Shown in pieces: positions 33,391-44,654 of a stretch of 64,000 nt of DNA. The translations under genes were made by a program, and so were the position numbers. Every line of letters starts with the position of its first letter. Within the stretch, counting starts at the first letter, position 1. This stretch comes from [Zimmermannella] faecalis ATCC 13722. Its GTDB lineage: Bacteria > Actinomycetota > Actinomycetes > Actinomycetales > Microbacteriaceae. The DNA lies in assembly GCF_000381765.1 (NCBI RefSeq), contig NZ_KB907075.1, forward strand, positions 248,001 to 312,000. The letters are read 5' to 3'. The notes beneath the pieces were generated by a model that was not told the origin of the DNA, did no database searches, and was given only the letters and a program-made list of their open reading frames with translations.

Positions 33391-34785
33391 TTACGCCGTC
33401 GCGGTCGCCTCGCGCGGGGTCTCGTCGGCGGTCTCGTCGACCTCGTCAGCCTCGTCGAAGCGCAGACCCTCGCGCGGCGCGTTGTAGCGCGATTCGTCGA
33501 GCAGACCCTCGCGCTTCGCGACGATCGCCGGGATGATCGCCTGGCCCGACACGTTGAGCGCGGTGCGCCCCATGTCGAGAATCGGGTCGATCGCGAGCAG
33601 CAGGCCGACACCCTCGAGCGGCAGGCCGACGGTCGAGAGCGTCAGCGTGAGCATGACGGTCGCGCCCGTCGTGCCAGCGGTCGCGGCCGAACCCACCACC
33701 GAAACGAGCACGATAAGCCCGTACTGAATCAGCGAGAGCTCGATGCCGAAGAACTGGGCCACAAAGATCGCCGCGATCGCGGGGTAAATCGCCGCGCAGC
33801 CATCCATCTTCGTCGTCGAACCGAGCGGCACCGCAAACGACGCATACGCACGGGGCACGCCGAAGTAGCGCTCCGCGACCGCCTGCGTGATCGGCAGCGT
33901 GCCGAGCGACGAGCGGCTCACGAAACCGAACTGCGCCGCGGGCCACACGCCCGAGAAGTACTGCTTCGCCGAGAGGCCATTCGCCTTCGCGAGCAGCGGA
34001 TACACAACAAAGAACACGATGAGCAGGCCCGCGTAGACCGCGCCGACGAACCACGCGAGCGACGTGAGGCGCTCCCAGCCGTACTGCACGACCGCGTTGC
34101 CGATGAGACCGAGCGTGCCGATCGGGGCGATGCGGATGATCCAGTAGACGACGTGCTGAATGACCGCGAGCAGCGACTCGGTGAACTTCAGGAACGGCTC
34201 GGCCTTCTTGCCGACCTTGAGCGCAGCCAGGCCGAGCACGACCGCCACGACAATGATCTGCAGGATGTTGAACTTCACGCCGCCGTCAATTTCGCCCGAG
34301 GCATCCACCTCGCCCGTGATGCCGAGGCCGAGGAAGTTCTCGGGCACGAGGCCCGTGAGGAACGCGATCCACGACCCGTGCGTGCCCGGCTCGCCCGCCT
34401 CGAGGCCCGTGCCCGCGCGGTTGCCCGGCTGCAGCACGAGACCGAGCGCGATGCCGATCATGACGGCGATGAACGCGGTAATCGCGAACCAGAGGATCGT
34501 CTGGCCCGCGAGGCGCGCGGCGTTCTGCACGCGGCGCAGGTTCGAGATCGACGCGATGATCGCGGTGATGACGAGCGGCACGACGGCCGCCTGCAGAATC
34601 GTGACGTACGCGCGGCCGATCGTCGCGAGCGTTCCCGATAGCGCGGTCGGCTCCTCGGTGGTCGCGCCAAGCTGGCGCGCAAGCAGGCCGAGGCCGATAC
34701 CGAGAATCAGGGCGGCAATAATCTGGAAACCGAAGGAGCGGTAGAAGGGTTTCTTCTGCGCCGCCTTCGTCGATGCGTTACTCAA
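33391..34785 (-). CDS. Dicarboxylate/amino-acid:cation symporter (DAACS family)
   Basis: 464 residues from a probable TTG start at 34785, with GGAG 5 bases upstream; start is uncertain. Eight helices and two hairpins of the glutamate transporter fold are recognisable: LQAAVVPLVITAIIASISNLRRV, the serine-rich hairpin FVSRSSLGTLPITQ, GSTTKMDGCAAIYPAIAAIFVAQ and the second hairpin region GTTGATVMLTLTLSTVGLPLEGVGLLLAIDPILDMGRTALNVSG. The substrate is likely a C4-dicarboxylate or acidic amino acid moved with Na+ or H+. The C-terminus is acidic and disordered. Confidence 0.88.
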   Translation of the reverse strand: MSNASTKAAQKKPFYRSFGFQIIAALILGIGLGLLARQLGATTEEPTALSGTLATIGRAYVTILQAAVVPLVITAIIASISNLRRVQNAARLAGQTILWFAITAFIAVMIGIALGLVLQPGNRAGTGLEAGEPGTHGSWIAFLTGLVPENFLGLGITGEVDASGEIDGGVKFNILQIIVVAVVLGLAALKVGKKAEPFLKFTESLLAVIQHVVYWIIRIAPIGTLGLIGNAVVQYGWERLTSLAWFVGAVYAGLLIVFFVVYPLLAKANGLSAKQYFSGVWPAAQFGFVSRSSLGTLPITQAVAERYFGVPRAYASFAVPLGSTTKMDGCAAIYPAIAAIFVAQFFGIELSLIQYGLIVLVSVVGSAATAGTTGATVMLTLTLSTVGLPLEGVGLLLAIDPILDMGRTALNVSGQAIIPAIVAKREGLLDESRYNAPREGLRFDEADEVDETADETPREATATA

Positions 34786-34915
34786 TGGTGCTCCGAAGGT
34801 CAGGATGTGCGAGCGAGTCTCGCGTGCCCGCGCGGGTTCTGCGCGGGGCGGACGCGCGAGGCCAACGCACATCCAAGCACGCAGATTCCCGCCGCGATGG
34901 CCGGAGCGGCGAATG

Positions 34916-35464
34916 TTACGTCGAGGCGAAAATTGCGCGCACGGTCGCGGTGAGCACCCGCTCGGCGTCGACCCACGCGTATCCGCCGAGCTCGTGCAGA
35001 AAGAGTCCCTCGAAGGTCGTCGCGATGAGCTGAACCGCCAAGTCGACGTCGGGCGTCCCGAGGGCGACGAGCGGTGGGCGGATGCGCGCCTCGATTCGGC
35101 GCCGGCCTTCGGCGAGCTGGTCGCGAATCGCCTCGTCGTGAGCTGCTTCGACCATGAGCGCGAGGCGCGCCGCGGTGATCGCCCGACCGGACCCCGTGAG
35201 GTGGCGATAGATGCCCGCGAGCGCCGCCGCGAACTCGTCGGGAGTCGCGACGGCGAATCCGGCGTCGACCTCGGGTACCTCGTGCGCGAGCATGTGTTCG
35301 GTTACGCCGGCGAGGAGGGCCGCGCGGGTACGGAACGCGTTCGACGTCGAGCCGCGCGGCAGCCCCGCGCGCTCGTCGATTTGAAGATGGGTAAGGCGGC
35401 GGATGCCCCCATCGGCGAGCAGGTCGATTGCCGCGGTGAGGATGCGGTCGCGGTTGGTCGGCAT
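34916..35464 (-). CDS. TetR-family repressor
   Basis: 182 residues. The N-terminal HTH (RILTAAIDLLADGGIRRLTHLQIDERAGLPRGSTSNAFRTRAALL, about 6-50) is typical TetR; the C-terminal ligand domain is unassigned. It is divergent from the small membrane-protein gene. The gap holds a palindrome that should be its operator, overlapping promoter elements of both genes. Confidence 0.93.
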   Translation of the reverse strand: MPTNRDRILTAAIDLLADGGIRRLTHLQIDERAGLPRGSTSNAFRTRAALLAGVTEHMLAHEVPEVDAGFAVATPDEFAAALAGIYRHLTGSGRAITAARLALMVEAAHDEAIRDQLAEGRRRIEARIRPPLVALGTPDVDLAVQLIATTFEGLFLHELGGYAWVDAERVLTATVRAIFAST

Positions 35465-35474
35465 GTGTCGAGGT

Positions 35475-35512
35475 TACTATGAACGTAGTGATTTTACACT
35501 ACGTTCGTAGTA
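35475..35512. promoter_or_regulatory. TetR operator and overlapping divergent promoters
   Basis: Two 16-base arms (35475-35490 and 35497-35512) are inverted copies with one mismatch, separated by 6 bases. Each arm is itself partly palindromic (ACTAyGnnCGTAGT type), so two repressor dimers may bind. The right arm contains TAGTAT (35508-35513), a -10 element 9 bases before the membrane-protein ATG; the left arm holds CATAGT on the minus strand for the repressor. Binding would block both promoters. Confidence 0.8.
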
Positions 35513-35522
35513 TCGTGGGGTT

Positions 35523-35948
35523 ATGTCGGGGCTCGACCTACTCGCGGCGACCGTACTGGTGCTGCTCTTCGTAACAGTGCTCCTGGGACTCAGCTCGCTG
35601 ACCAGGTGGCTGCGGCACCGTACGGCCGAGTTTCCGCGGCGTCGCGTGACTGCGCACGTCGCGCTCCAGCTCGCGAGCATCGCGCTGTGGGTGCTGTTTC
35701 TCGTGAACGACTCGCTGCTCATCGCATGGCTCACCTTTGTGACGATCACGATCGGGCAGACGTTCGGCGACCGGCTCATGTTCGCGAGCTACCGCGCCCG
35801 GCGGCAGGTTTCCGGGCCGCTGAATTATGGCGCCGTTGCCCGCGACGTGCTCGGCTTCTCGCGCCCGGTCGCCGCCCTGCACGCGATTATCGGCGCTGCC
35901 GCCTACTTCACGATGCTCGTGACGTGCATCCTCGCGTCGGTGCAGTAG
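35523..35948 (+). CDS. Four-helix membrane protein controlled by the TetR regulator
   Basis: 141 residues with about four membrane helices (LLAATVLVLLFVTVLLGL, VALQLASIALWVLFL, LIAWLTFVTITIGQTFG, ALHAIIGAAAYFTMLVTC) and basic loops. No domain I can name. The divergent TetR repressor and shared operator suggest induced expression, perhaps by a toxic compound, but no transporter motif is seen. The ATG is only 9 bases after a -10 element, so the mRNA is probably nearly leaderless. Confidence 0.82.
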   Translation: MSGLDLLAATVLVLLFVTVLLGLSSLTRWLRHRTAEFPRRRVTAHVALQLASIALWVLFLVNDSLLIAWLTFVTITIGQTFGDRLMFASYRARRQVSGPLNYGAVARDVLGFSRPVAALHAIIGAAAYFTMLVTCILASVQ

Positions 35949-35962
35949 GGCAGAATCGCGGC

Positions 35963-36412
35963 ATGACCTCGAGCCCGGATGCCGCGAAGGCGCTGCGCGA
36001 CATCGTTGCGATCCGTCGTGTGCGCGACCGCATCGACCGCGAATTCGCGCGGCCGCTCGACGTCGAGGAGCTCGCCCGTGGCGCGCACATGTCGGCCGGG
36101 CATCTGAGCCGAGAGTTTCGCCGCGTGTTCGGCGAGCCGCCGTACTCGTACCTCATGACTCGCCGGGTCGAGCGGGCCATGACGCTCCTGCGCCGCGGCG
36201 ACCTCACCGTCACCGAGGTCTGCTTCGAGGTCGGCTTCTCGTCGCTCGGTACCTTCAGCACTCGCTTCACCGAGCTCGTCGGCATGCCGCCGAGCAAATA
36301 CCGTGAGCTGCTGCGCGAATCGATGGCGGGCATCCCGCCCTGCATCGTGAAGCAGGTGACGCGACCGGTCAGGAATCAAGAAGCGCGCACCCCGGGAAGC
36401 TCCCTAGCGTGA
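35963..36412 (+). CDS. Small AraC-type HTH regulator
   Basis: 149 residues from ATG 35963; a longer upstream frame would run through the membrane-protein gene. Nearly the whole protein is the two-HTH AraC domain: FARPLDVEELARGAHMSAGHLSREFRRVFGEPPYSYLMTRR, then VTEVCFEVGFSSLGTFSTRFTELVGMPPSKYR. No separate sensor domain. The stop overlaps the VOC gene, a pairing common in actinobacteria where the VOC protein or its substrate is controlled by the regulator. Confidence 0.9.
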   Translation: MTSSPDAAKALRDIVAIRRVRDRIDREFARPLDVEELARGAHMSAGHLSREFRRVFGEPPYSYLMTRRVERAMTLLRRGDLTVTEVCFEVGFSSLGTFSTRFTELVGMPPSKYRELLRESMAGIPPCIVKQVTRPVRNQEARTPGSSLA

Positions 36413-36828
36413 GTGCCATGAACGTCATCATTCATTACGCATTCCTGCCCCACACCGACCCCGAAGCCTCGCTCGCCTTCTACCGAGACACCCTCGGCTT
36501 CGAGGTGCGCCAAGACGTCGGCTACGAGAACATGCGCTGGATCACCGTCGGCCCCGCCTGCCAGCCCGACACCTCGATCGTGCTGCACCCGCCCGTCGTC
36601 GACCCGAGCGTCACCGACGAAGAGCGACAGACCGTGCTCGAGCTCATGGCGAAGGGCGTGCTCACGGCGGTCACCCTCGCGAGCGACGACCTCGACGGGC
36701 TCTTTGCAAAGCTCGAAGCGGCCGGCGCCGATGTCATTCAGGAACCCACCGACCAGGATTACGGCGTGCGCGACTGCGCGTTCCGCGACCCGTCGGGCAA
36801 CCTCATCCGCGTGAACCAGCTCGGGTAG
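36409..36828 (+). CDS. VOC-superfamily (glyoxalase/bleomycin-resistance-like) protein
   Basis: 139 residues from GTG 36409, overlapping the AraC stop; ATG 36418 is an alternative. The two beta-alpha-beta3 halves are visible: HYAFLPHTDPEASLAFYRDTLGFEVRQD and TLASDDLDGLFAKLEAAGADVIQEPTDQDYGVRDCAFRDPSGNLIRVNQ, with the metal-site His/Glu pattern of the family. The reaction is unknown. Confidence 0.9.
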   Translation: MSAMNVIIHYAFLPHTDPEASLAFYRDTLGFEVRQDVGYENMRWITVGPACQPDTSIVLHPPVVDPSVTDEERQTVLELMAKGVLTAVTLASDDLDGLFAKLEAAGADVIQEPTDQDYGVRDCAFRDPSGNLIRVNQLG

Positions 36829-36844
36829 CGGGGCGGGCACCGGG

Positions 36845-36985
36845 TCACCGCTGCTGAGCAGCCTTTCGCGGCTTCCGCAGATTCACGTAGATCGACGAGC
36901 GGCGGCCCGGATGCGCGGGGTCGTACCGCACGTTGTATCGGTCGCCGACGTTGGGCTTCACGCCGTCTCGCGTGGGAATCGTCGC
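36845..36985 (-). pseudogene. 3' fragment of a DUF3592-like gene
   Basis: On the minus strand an open frame of about 45 codons ends at 36845 with GDRYNVRYDPAHPGRRSSIYV..RKPRKAAQQR. This resembles the C-terminal end of DUF3592 or similar secreted/membrane proteins (VGDxVxVxYDPxxP). Upstream the reading frame runs straight into the antisense of another gene fragment, so the 5' part is missing. It reads as a truncated remnant, not a working gene. Confidence 0.55.
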
Positions 36986-37232
36986 CGCCGACCCGTCCAT
37001 CCAAGAGAACGACCTCGTTTCGCTCGAGGACACCAAGGGGCTCTTCCTCTCCTCGAACGTCGTCTCGCTCGCCAGCGACAAGATCGATGACAAGGCCGCC
37101 GAGATCATTAACGAGGTGAGCGCCGCGATGAGCCCTGAAGACCTCATCTCATTGAACGAGCGCAGCGTCACCGATCAGCTCCCCGCCGCTGAGATCGTCA
37201 AAGACTGGCTCAGCGACGAGGGTCTCCTCTAA
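36985..37232 (+). pseudogene. 3' fragment of a glycine-betaine/choline-type ABC binding-protein gene
   Basis: About 82 codons ending at 37232 encode ADPSIQENDLVSLED, LFLSSNVVSLASDKID, AAEIINEVSAAMSPEDLISLNERS and EIVKDWLSDEGLL. This is the C-terminal end of ProX/OpuBC-type osmoprotectant binding proteins (OsmF/YehZ branch). The signal peptide, lipobox and first lobe are absent and no importer genes flank it. The join to the minus-strand fragment at about 36,965-36,985 marks a deletion or rearrangement. Confidence 0.65.
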
Positions 37233-37355
37233 ATCACACTGAACGGACATCCCGTCGATGACTCAGCACACGCCTGCGGCGAACGCCTCAAAAGGCTGAC
37301 TCGGCCTAGTCGTCGTGCTTGCGCTGTGGAACATGCATTCCGAGTCTTCAGATTG

Positions 37356-37428
37356 TGGAGCCTAGGAGATTCGAACTCCTGACATCCTGCTTGCAAAGCA
37401 GGCGCTCTACCAACTGAGCTAAGGCCCC
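37356..37428 (-). tRNA. tRNA-Ala (anticodon TGC)
   Basis: A complete 73-base cloverleaf on the minus strand: acceptor GGGGCCT/AGGCTCC, D arm AGCTCAGTTGGTAGAGC, anticodon stem CCTGC/GCAGG with loop TTTGCAA (anticodon TGC) and the T-loop GTTCGAATC. The 3' CCA is not encoded. Confidence 0.97.
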
Positions 37429-37450
37429 GAGTGCACCGCAAGCGGCGACT

Positions 37451-37527
37451 TGGTGGGGCTACAAGGACTTGAACCTTGGACCTCTTCGTTATCAGCGAAG
37501 CGCTCTAACCGCCTGAGCTATAGCCCC
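37451..37527 (-). tRNA. tRNA-Ile (anticodon GAT)
   Basis: Minus-strand cloverleaf, 77 bases with an encoded CCA (74 without). Acceptor GGGGCTA/TAGCCCC, D arm with GCTCAGGCGGTTAGAGC, anticodon loop CTGATAA (GAT) and T-loop GTTCAAGTC. Its 3' end lies 22 bases before the 5' end of tRNA-Ala in the same transcript. Confidence 0.97.
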
Positions 37528-37589
37528 ATATGCCTCTCGGGGAACCTCCGAAAACGTTCCCGGCACGAAGAGACACATTACCACAAATG

Positions 37590-37997
37590 TTAGTTGTTGG
37601 TGAACCCCATCACGACGCCGCCGGTGAGCCGGCTGCCGAGGTTGAACAGCAGCGCGAACACGGCACCGAGCGCCGTCAACACGACCACCTGCAGCACCGC
37701 GATGATCACCGAGAAGCCGAGCACGCCACCGAAGTTGATGAACGTCTCGATCGTGACCGTCTCGCTGCCGGTGACGTCGTTGAGCAGGTTGTTAATCGAC
37801 TCCATCACGCCCGTGTTCGCGAGCACCGTCCACAGCAGCACGGCCGCGACAATCGTGACGATTCCAAGGCACAGCGACAGCAGGAACGAGAGCTTCGCGA
37901 CCGACCAAACGTCGACCTGCAGGAGGCGGAGGCGCACCTGCTTCTTCGAGGTCCGACGCTCGGACTTTTTTGCCAGCTTGTCTGCGACTGAGGTCAT
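37590..37997 (-). CDS. DUF3566 membrane protein
   Basis: 135 residues. A Lys-rich N-terminus (VADKLAKKSERRTSKKQVRLRLLQVDVWSVAKLSFLLSLCLGIVTIV) leads into the first helix; a loop and two closing helices (SVIIAVLQVVVLTALGAVFALLFNLGSRLTGG) follow. DUF3566 proteins occur almost always just downstream of gyrA in actinobacteria. Function unknown. It lies 11 bases after the gyrA stop, so it is part of that transcript. Confidence 0.94.
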   Translation of the reverse strand: MTSVADKLAKKSERRTSKKQVRLRLLQVDVWSVAKLSFLLSLCLGIVTIVAAVLLWTVLANTGVMESINNLLNDVTGSETVTIETFINFGGVLGFSVIIAVLQVVVLTALGAVFALLFNLGSRLTGGVVMGFTNN

Positions 37998-38008
37998 GAT
38001 GTCCGATC

Positions 38009-40639
38009 CTACTGGTCGTCGGAATCGAGCGCCTCATCCGATTCGTCGACACTCGACGCCTCGGGCGACTCGGATGCGACACTCGGCTCGGGCGCGTCGG
38101 TCGGCTCCGACTCGGGCGCCGCCGACTCGTCGCCGGCCTCCGCATCCTCGTCCATGCCGAGGTCTCGCTCGGTGTTCCGCGCCATACCAATGATGTGGTC
38201 GTTCGCGCCGTGACGGGCAAACACAACGCCCATCGTGTCGCGGCCCTTCGCGGGCACCTCCGACACGTTCGAGCGCACAACCTTGCCCGAGTTGAGGATC
38301 ACGAGCACCTCGTCGCCCTCACGCACGAGCATCGCGCCCGCGAGGTTGCCACGCTCATCCGACTGCTTCATCACCTTGATGCCGAGACCGCCGCGGCCCT
38401 GAATCCGGTAGTCACCGACGGCCGTGCGCTTCGCGTATCCACCCTCGGTGATCGTGAACACGTACAGGTCGTCGTCGGCCGCCACGGCCGCGTTGATGAG
38501 GTAGTCGCTCCCACGGAACGACATACCCTTCACGCCCGACGTGTCGCGGCCCATGGGCCGCAGCTGCTCGTCGTCGGCGATGAAGTGCAGCGACTGCCCC
38601 TCGTGCGAGAACAGGAAGATGTGGTCGCCGTGCTTGATCGTCATCGCCGAGACGAGCTCGTCGCCGTCGCGGAGCTTGATCGCAATGATGCCGGCCTGAC
38701 GGTTCGTGTCGTAGAGCGAGAGGTCGCTCTTCTTCACGAGCCCGTTGCGGGTCGCGAGCACGAGGTAGTCGTCTTCCTCGTAGTTCTGCAGGTCAAGAAT
38801 CTGGGCAACCTGCTCGTCGGGCTGCAGCGGCAGCAGGTTCGCGATGTGCTGCCCCTTCGAGTCGCGGCTCGCCTCCATCAGCTCGTAGCACTTCGTGCGG
38901 TACACGCGACCGAACGTCGTGAAGAACAGCAGCCAGTGGTGTGTTGTCGTCACGAAGAAGTGCTCGACAACGTCATCGGCCTTGAGCTGCGCCCCGCGCA
39001 CGCCCTTGCCGCCACGGCGCTGCGAGCGGTAATTGTCACTGCGGGTGCGCTTGATGTAGCCATCGCGCGTCACCGTCACGACCATTTCTTCGACGGGGAT
39101 GAGGTCTTCGTCAGCGACGTCGCCGTTGAACCCGCGAATGATCTCGGTGCGGCGGTCGTCGCCAAAGCGACGCACGATCTCGGTGAGCTCGTCAGAGATG
39201 ATCTCGCGCTGCTGCTCGGGCGAGGCAAGAATGCCCTTGTACTCGAGAATCATCTTTTCGAGGCGGTCGGCCTCGTCGGTAATCTTCTGTCGTTCGAGCG
39301 CCGCGAGTCGACGCAGCTGGAGGTTGAGGATCGCCGACGCCTGAATCTCGTCGACGTCGAGCAGCTCCATGAGGCCCGTGCGCGCAACGTCGACCGTCGC
39401 CGACGCCCGGATGAGCGCGATGACCTCGTCGAGCGCGTCGAGCGCCTTGAGGTACCCGCGCAGCACGTGTACCTCTTCTTCGGCCTTGCGCAGCCGGTAC
39501 TCGGTGCGGCGCACGATGACCTCGATCTGGTGCGCCACCCAGTGATGAATGAACCCGTCGAGCGAGAGCGTGCGAGGCGCGCCATCGACAATCGCGAGCA
39601 TGTTTGCGCCGAACGTGTCCTGTAGCTGCGTGTGCTTGTAGAGGTTGTTCAGCACGACCTTCGCGACCGCGTCGCGCTTCAGCACGATCACGAGGCGCTG
39701 ACCCGTGTGACCCGAGGTCTCGTCGCGAATGTCGGCGATGCCCTGCAGCTTGCCGTCACGCACCATCTCAGCAATGCGCGAGGCGAGGTTGTCGGGGTTC
39801 ACCTGGTACGGCAGCTCGGTGACGACGAGGCAGGTGCGGTTACCGATCTCCTCGACGTTCACGACCGCCCGCATCGTGATCGAGCCGCGACCCGTGCGGT
39901 ACGCCTCCTGAATGCCCTTCTGGCCAAGAATCTGCGCGCCGGTCGGGAAGTCGGGGCCCTGGATGCGCTCAATGAGCGCCTCGAGCAGCTCCTCGCGGGT
40001 CGCCTCGGGGTGCTGTAGCGCCCACAAGGCGCCGTCGGCCACCTCGCGGAGGTTGTGCGGCGGGATCTTCGTCGCCATACCGACGGCAATACCCTCCGAC
40101 CCGTTCACGAGTAGGTTCGGGAACCGCGCCGGGAGCACGGTGGGCTCCTGCGTCTGGCCGTCGTAGTTGTCGGTGAAGTCGACGGTGTCTTCTTCAATGT
40201 CGCGCACCATCTCGAGGGCGAGGGGCGCCATCTTCGTCTCGGTGTACCGGGGCGCCGCGGCGCCGTCGTTCCCGGCCGAACCGAAGTTGCCCTGCCCGAG
40301 CGCGAGCGGGTAGCGCAGCGACCACGGCTGCACGAGACGCACGAGGGTGTCGTAGATCGCCGAGTCACCGTGCGGGTGGTACTGACCCATGACGTCGCCC
40401 ACGACGCGGGCGCACTTCGAGAACGACTTGTCGGGGCGGTAGCCGCCGTCGTACATGCCGTAAATCACGCGCCGGTGCACGGGCTTCAAGCCGTCGCGCA
40501 CCTCGGGCAGCGCGCGCCCCACGATCACGCTCATCGCGTAGTCGAGGTACGAGCGCTGCATCTCGAGCTGCAGGTCGACCCGCTCGATGCCGCCGCCGGC
40601 GATCGGCGTCTCGTTGGTGGTGTTGGTTTCGTCAGCCAT
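38009..40639 (-). CDS. gyrA: DNA gyrase subunit A
   Basis: 876 residues. Winged-helix/tower domain up to about 490 with catalytic Tyr132 in APRYTETKM. The quinolone region reads [10 protein letters not shown], with Ser93 and Asp97 at the positions of E. coli Ser83/Asp87, so no classic resistance change is present. The C-terminal beta-pinwheel wraps DNA. The GyrA box is seen as QRRGGKG. The last about 50 residues are acidic and Ser/Glu-rich. It breaks and rejoins both DNA strands to introduce negative supercoils. It is 67 bases downstream of gyrB. Confidence 0.98.
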   Translation of the reverse strand: MADETNTTNETPIAGGGIERVDLQLEMQRSYLDYAMSVIVGRALPEVRDGLKPVHRRVIYGMYDGGYRPDKSFSKCARVVGDVMGQYHPHGDSAIYDTLVRLVQPWSLRYPLALGQGNFGSAGNDGAAAPRYTETKMAPLALEMVRDIEEDTVDFTDNYDGQTQEPTVLPARFPNLLVNGSEGIAVGMATKIPPHNLREVADGALWALQHPEATREELLEALIERIQGPDFPTGAQILGQKGIQEAYRTGRGSITMRAVVNVEEIGNRTCLVVTELPYQVNPDNLASRIAEMVRDGKLQGIADIRDETSGHTGQRLVIVLKRDAVAKVVLNNLYKHTQLQDTFGANMLAIVDGAPRTLSLDGFIHHWVAHQIEVIVRRTEYRLRKAEEEVHVLRGYLKALDALDEVIALIRASATVDVARTGLMELLDVDEIQASAILNLQLRRLAALERQKITDEADRLEKMILEYKGILASPEQQREIISDELTEIVRRFGDDRRTEIIRGFNGDVADEDLIPVEEMVVTVTRDGYIKRTRSDNYRSQRRGGKGVRGAQLKADDVVEHFFVTTTHHWLLFFTTFGRVYRTKCYELMEASRDSKGQHIANLLPLQPDEQVAQILDLQNYEEDDYLVLATRNGLVKKSDLSLYDTNRQAGIIAIKLRDGDELVSAMTIKHGDHIFLFSHEGQSLHFIADDEQLRPMGRDTSGVKGMSFRGSDYLINAAVAADDDLYVFTITEGGYAKRTAVGDYRIQGRGGLGIKVMKQSDERGNLAGAMLVREGDEVLVILNSGKVVRSNVSEVPAKGRDTMGVVFARHGANDHIIGMARNTERDLGMDEDAEAGDESAAPESEPTDAPEPSVASESPEASSVDESDEALDSDDQ

Positions 40640-40706
40640 ACGTTTCTACTTCGCTGCCTCAGTCAAAAAGTCGGTGCGCCAGGCGCGGGAATGTGCGCGG
40701 TTGCGC

Positions 40707-42905
<2,199 letters not shown>

Positions 42906-42981
42906 TCAATTCTACCAAGAAGTTCACGGAAAGGCCGTTATTTGCCGTTCTCGCGGCTTTTCCCCCCAGCCCCGTGGTTCC

Positions 42982-43485
42982 CTACCCATAGGTGTCCCGA
43001 GGCCCGCGGCCCGGCACAGAACGATTTCCGTGTCGCCACGACGGCGCCCCGGGGTTAAGGAACTTGATGTCGTCGAGCTCGACCTCGGGAACGGCGGCAC
43101 GGATGCGCCCAAGCAGCTCCCCACGAATCGATCGCAGCTGCGTGGCCCAGGCCGTCGAGTCGCACTGCACGAGCAGCACGCCCTCCTCGACATAGAGCGG
43201 TTTCGTGTGCGCCGCCGTGCGGGCGCCCGCGAACTCCTCCCAGCCGTCTATCACCCGCGCCTGGGCGAGCGGGGTCTGCCAATCGAACTGCGCGAACAGC
43301 TGACCAAGCACGGCGCCCGACGACTGCGGGTCGCGCTTCGGACCGAACGGCAGGTGCTCCTCGCTGTCGGGCTCTTCGGGGGTGGATGCGCCCCGCCGGC
43401 CCAGCAGCCGTCGCGAAATCTTCTGCCCGCCGAACACCTCTTTGCAGCGCATCCACACCAGCGACGACTCGCTGAAGTCAGCCAT
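42982..43485 (-). CDS. DUF721 (DciA-like) protein
   Basis: 167 residues from ATG 43485, overlapping the recF stop by 8 bases. The core (LGQLFAQFDWQTPLAQARVIDGWEEFAGARTAAHTKPLYVEEGVLLVQCDSTAWATQLRSIRGELLGRI) is the DUF721/DciA domain. DciA-type proteins help load the replicative helicase where DnaC/DnaI are absent, which applies to actinobacteria. The position between recF and gyrB is typical. Confidence 0.9.
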   Translation of the reverse strand: MADFSESSLVWMRCKEVFGGQKISRRLLGRRGASTPEEPDSEEHLPFGPKRDPQSSGAVLGQLFAQFDWQTPLAQARVIDGWEEFAGARTAAHTKPLYVEEGVLLVQCDSTAWATQLRSIRGELLGRIRAAVPEVELDDIKFLNPGAPSWRHGNRSVPGRGPRDTYG

Positions 43486-44647
43486 CGCGCGCCTCGATCT
43501 CACCCGCGCGGATGCGAATCGTGTCGGTTCGCAGGTCTTCGGGCAGGTCGGTCACCACGGCGCACGTCACGAGAACCTGCTCGAAATCGCGCACCGAATC
43601 GGCGAGCCGCGCCCTGCGCGACCCGTCGAGTTCGGCGAAGACGTCGTCGAGGATCAGCACGGGGTCGCCGGTGCGCGACTCATCCCGAATGAGCTCCGCC
43701 GCCGCGAGCTTGAGCGCGAGCGCGAACGACCACGATTCCCCGTGGCTCGCGGTGATGCGGGCCGGCAGGCCGTTCAGCCAGAACGTCGCGTCGTCGCGGT
43801 GCGGGCCGACGAGCGTCACCCCGCGCTCGAGCTCGCGCGGGCGCGCATCCGTGAGCCGCTCGCGGAACCGCTCGGCGATCTCGTCGACCGTCACGACGCC
43901 ACCGATCTCCTCGCCCTCGCCGTCGCCATCCATGTGTTTCCCCGCATCGGCGAGCGAGCTCACCCGCATGCTGATGCTCGCACCGTGGTCGGCATCGACG
44001 AGCGCCGTGTAGGCCTTCGCGAGGTGCGGCCGCAGCCGTTCGACGAGCGCGAGGCGCTGCGCGACGACCCGGGTGCCGAGCTCGATCAGCTGATCGTCCC
44101 AAATCTCAAGCGTCGTGAGCTGCTCGACCGCGAGCCGCTGCTGCCGTGCCGACTTCAGCAGCGAGTTGCGTTGCCGCAGCACGCGCTCGTACTTCGAAAT
44201 TGTGTCGCCAAACCGGGGCGAGTGGGTGACGAGCAGCTGATCGAGAAACTCGCGGCGCTGGCCCGGGTCGCCCCGCACAAGCGAGAGATCCTCGGGGGCG
44301 AACACGACGGTTGTGAAGAACCGCGGCAACTCGCGCGCCTTCACTGCGTGGCCCCGCACCCGCGGCTTGTTGCTGCCCGATTTCGCGATCTCGACGTCGA
44401 TTGAGAGCGTGCGCTCGCCGTGCGCGAGCTCCGCCCGCACAATCGCGCCCTCCTCGCCAAACCTCACGAGTGCGGTGTCTGACGACACCCGGTGCGACTT
44501 CAGCGTGCCGAGGTACGCGATCGCCTCGACCAGATTCGTCTTCCCCTGGCCGTTCGCGCCCTCGAACACCTGGATGCCCGGGTGCAGCTCGAGTTCGGCC
44601 GTGCGGTAATTGCGAAAATTCCGCAGGCTCAGGTGGGTGACGTGCAC
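43478..44647 (-). CDS. recF: DNA recombination/repair protein RecF
   Basis: 389 residues, ABC-type SMC-like ATPase: Walker A EGANGQGKTNLVEAI, the FAPEDLSLVRGDPGQRREFLDQLL segment, signature SHGESWSFALALKLAA and Walker B PVLILDDVFAELD. RecF helps load RecA at gaps behind stalled forks. It begins 7 bases after dnaN and is co-transcribed with it. Confidence 0.96.
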   Translation of the reverse strand: MHVTHLSLRNFRNYRTAELELHPGIQVFEGANGQGKTNLVEAIAYLGTLKSHRVSSDTALVRFGEEGAIVRAELAHGERTLSIDVEIAKSGSNKPRVRGHAVKARELPRFFTTVVFAPEDLSLVRGDPGQRREFLDQLLVTHSPRFGDTISKYERVLRQRNSLLKSARQQRLAVEQLTTLEIWDDQLIELGTRVVAQRLALVERLRPHLAKAYTALVDADHGASISMRVSSLADAGKHMDGDGEGEEIGGVVTVDEIAERFRERLTDARPRELERGVTLVGPHRDDATFWLNGLPARITASHGESWSFALALKLAAAELIRDESRTGDPVLILDDVFAELDGSRRARLADSVRDFEQVLVTCAVVTDLPEDLRTDTIRIRAGEIEARDG

Positions 44648-44654
44648 TGTCGCG

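Noticed and set aside
36845-37171. A complete 108-residue minus-strand gene
   Set aside because: Its N-terminal half is the antisense of the osmoprotectant-binding fragment; only the last part resembles a real protein end, so it is listed as a remnant.
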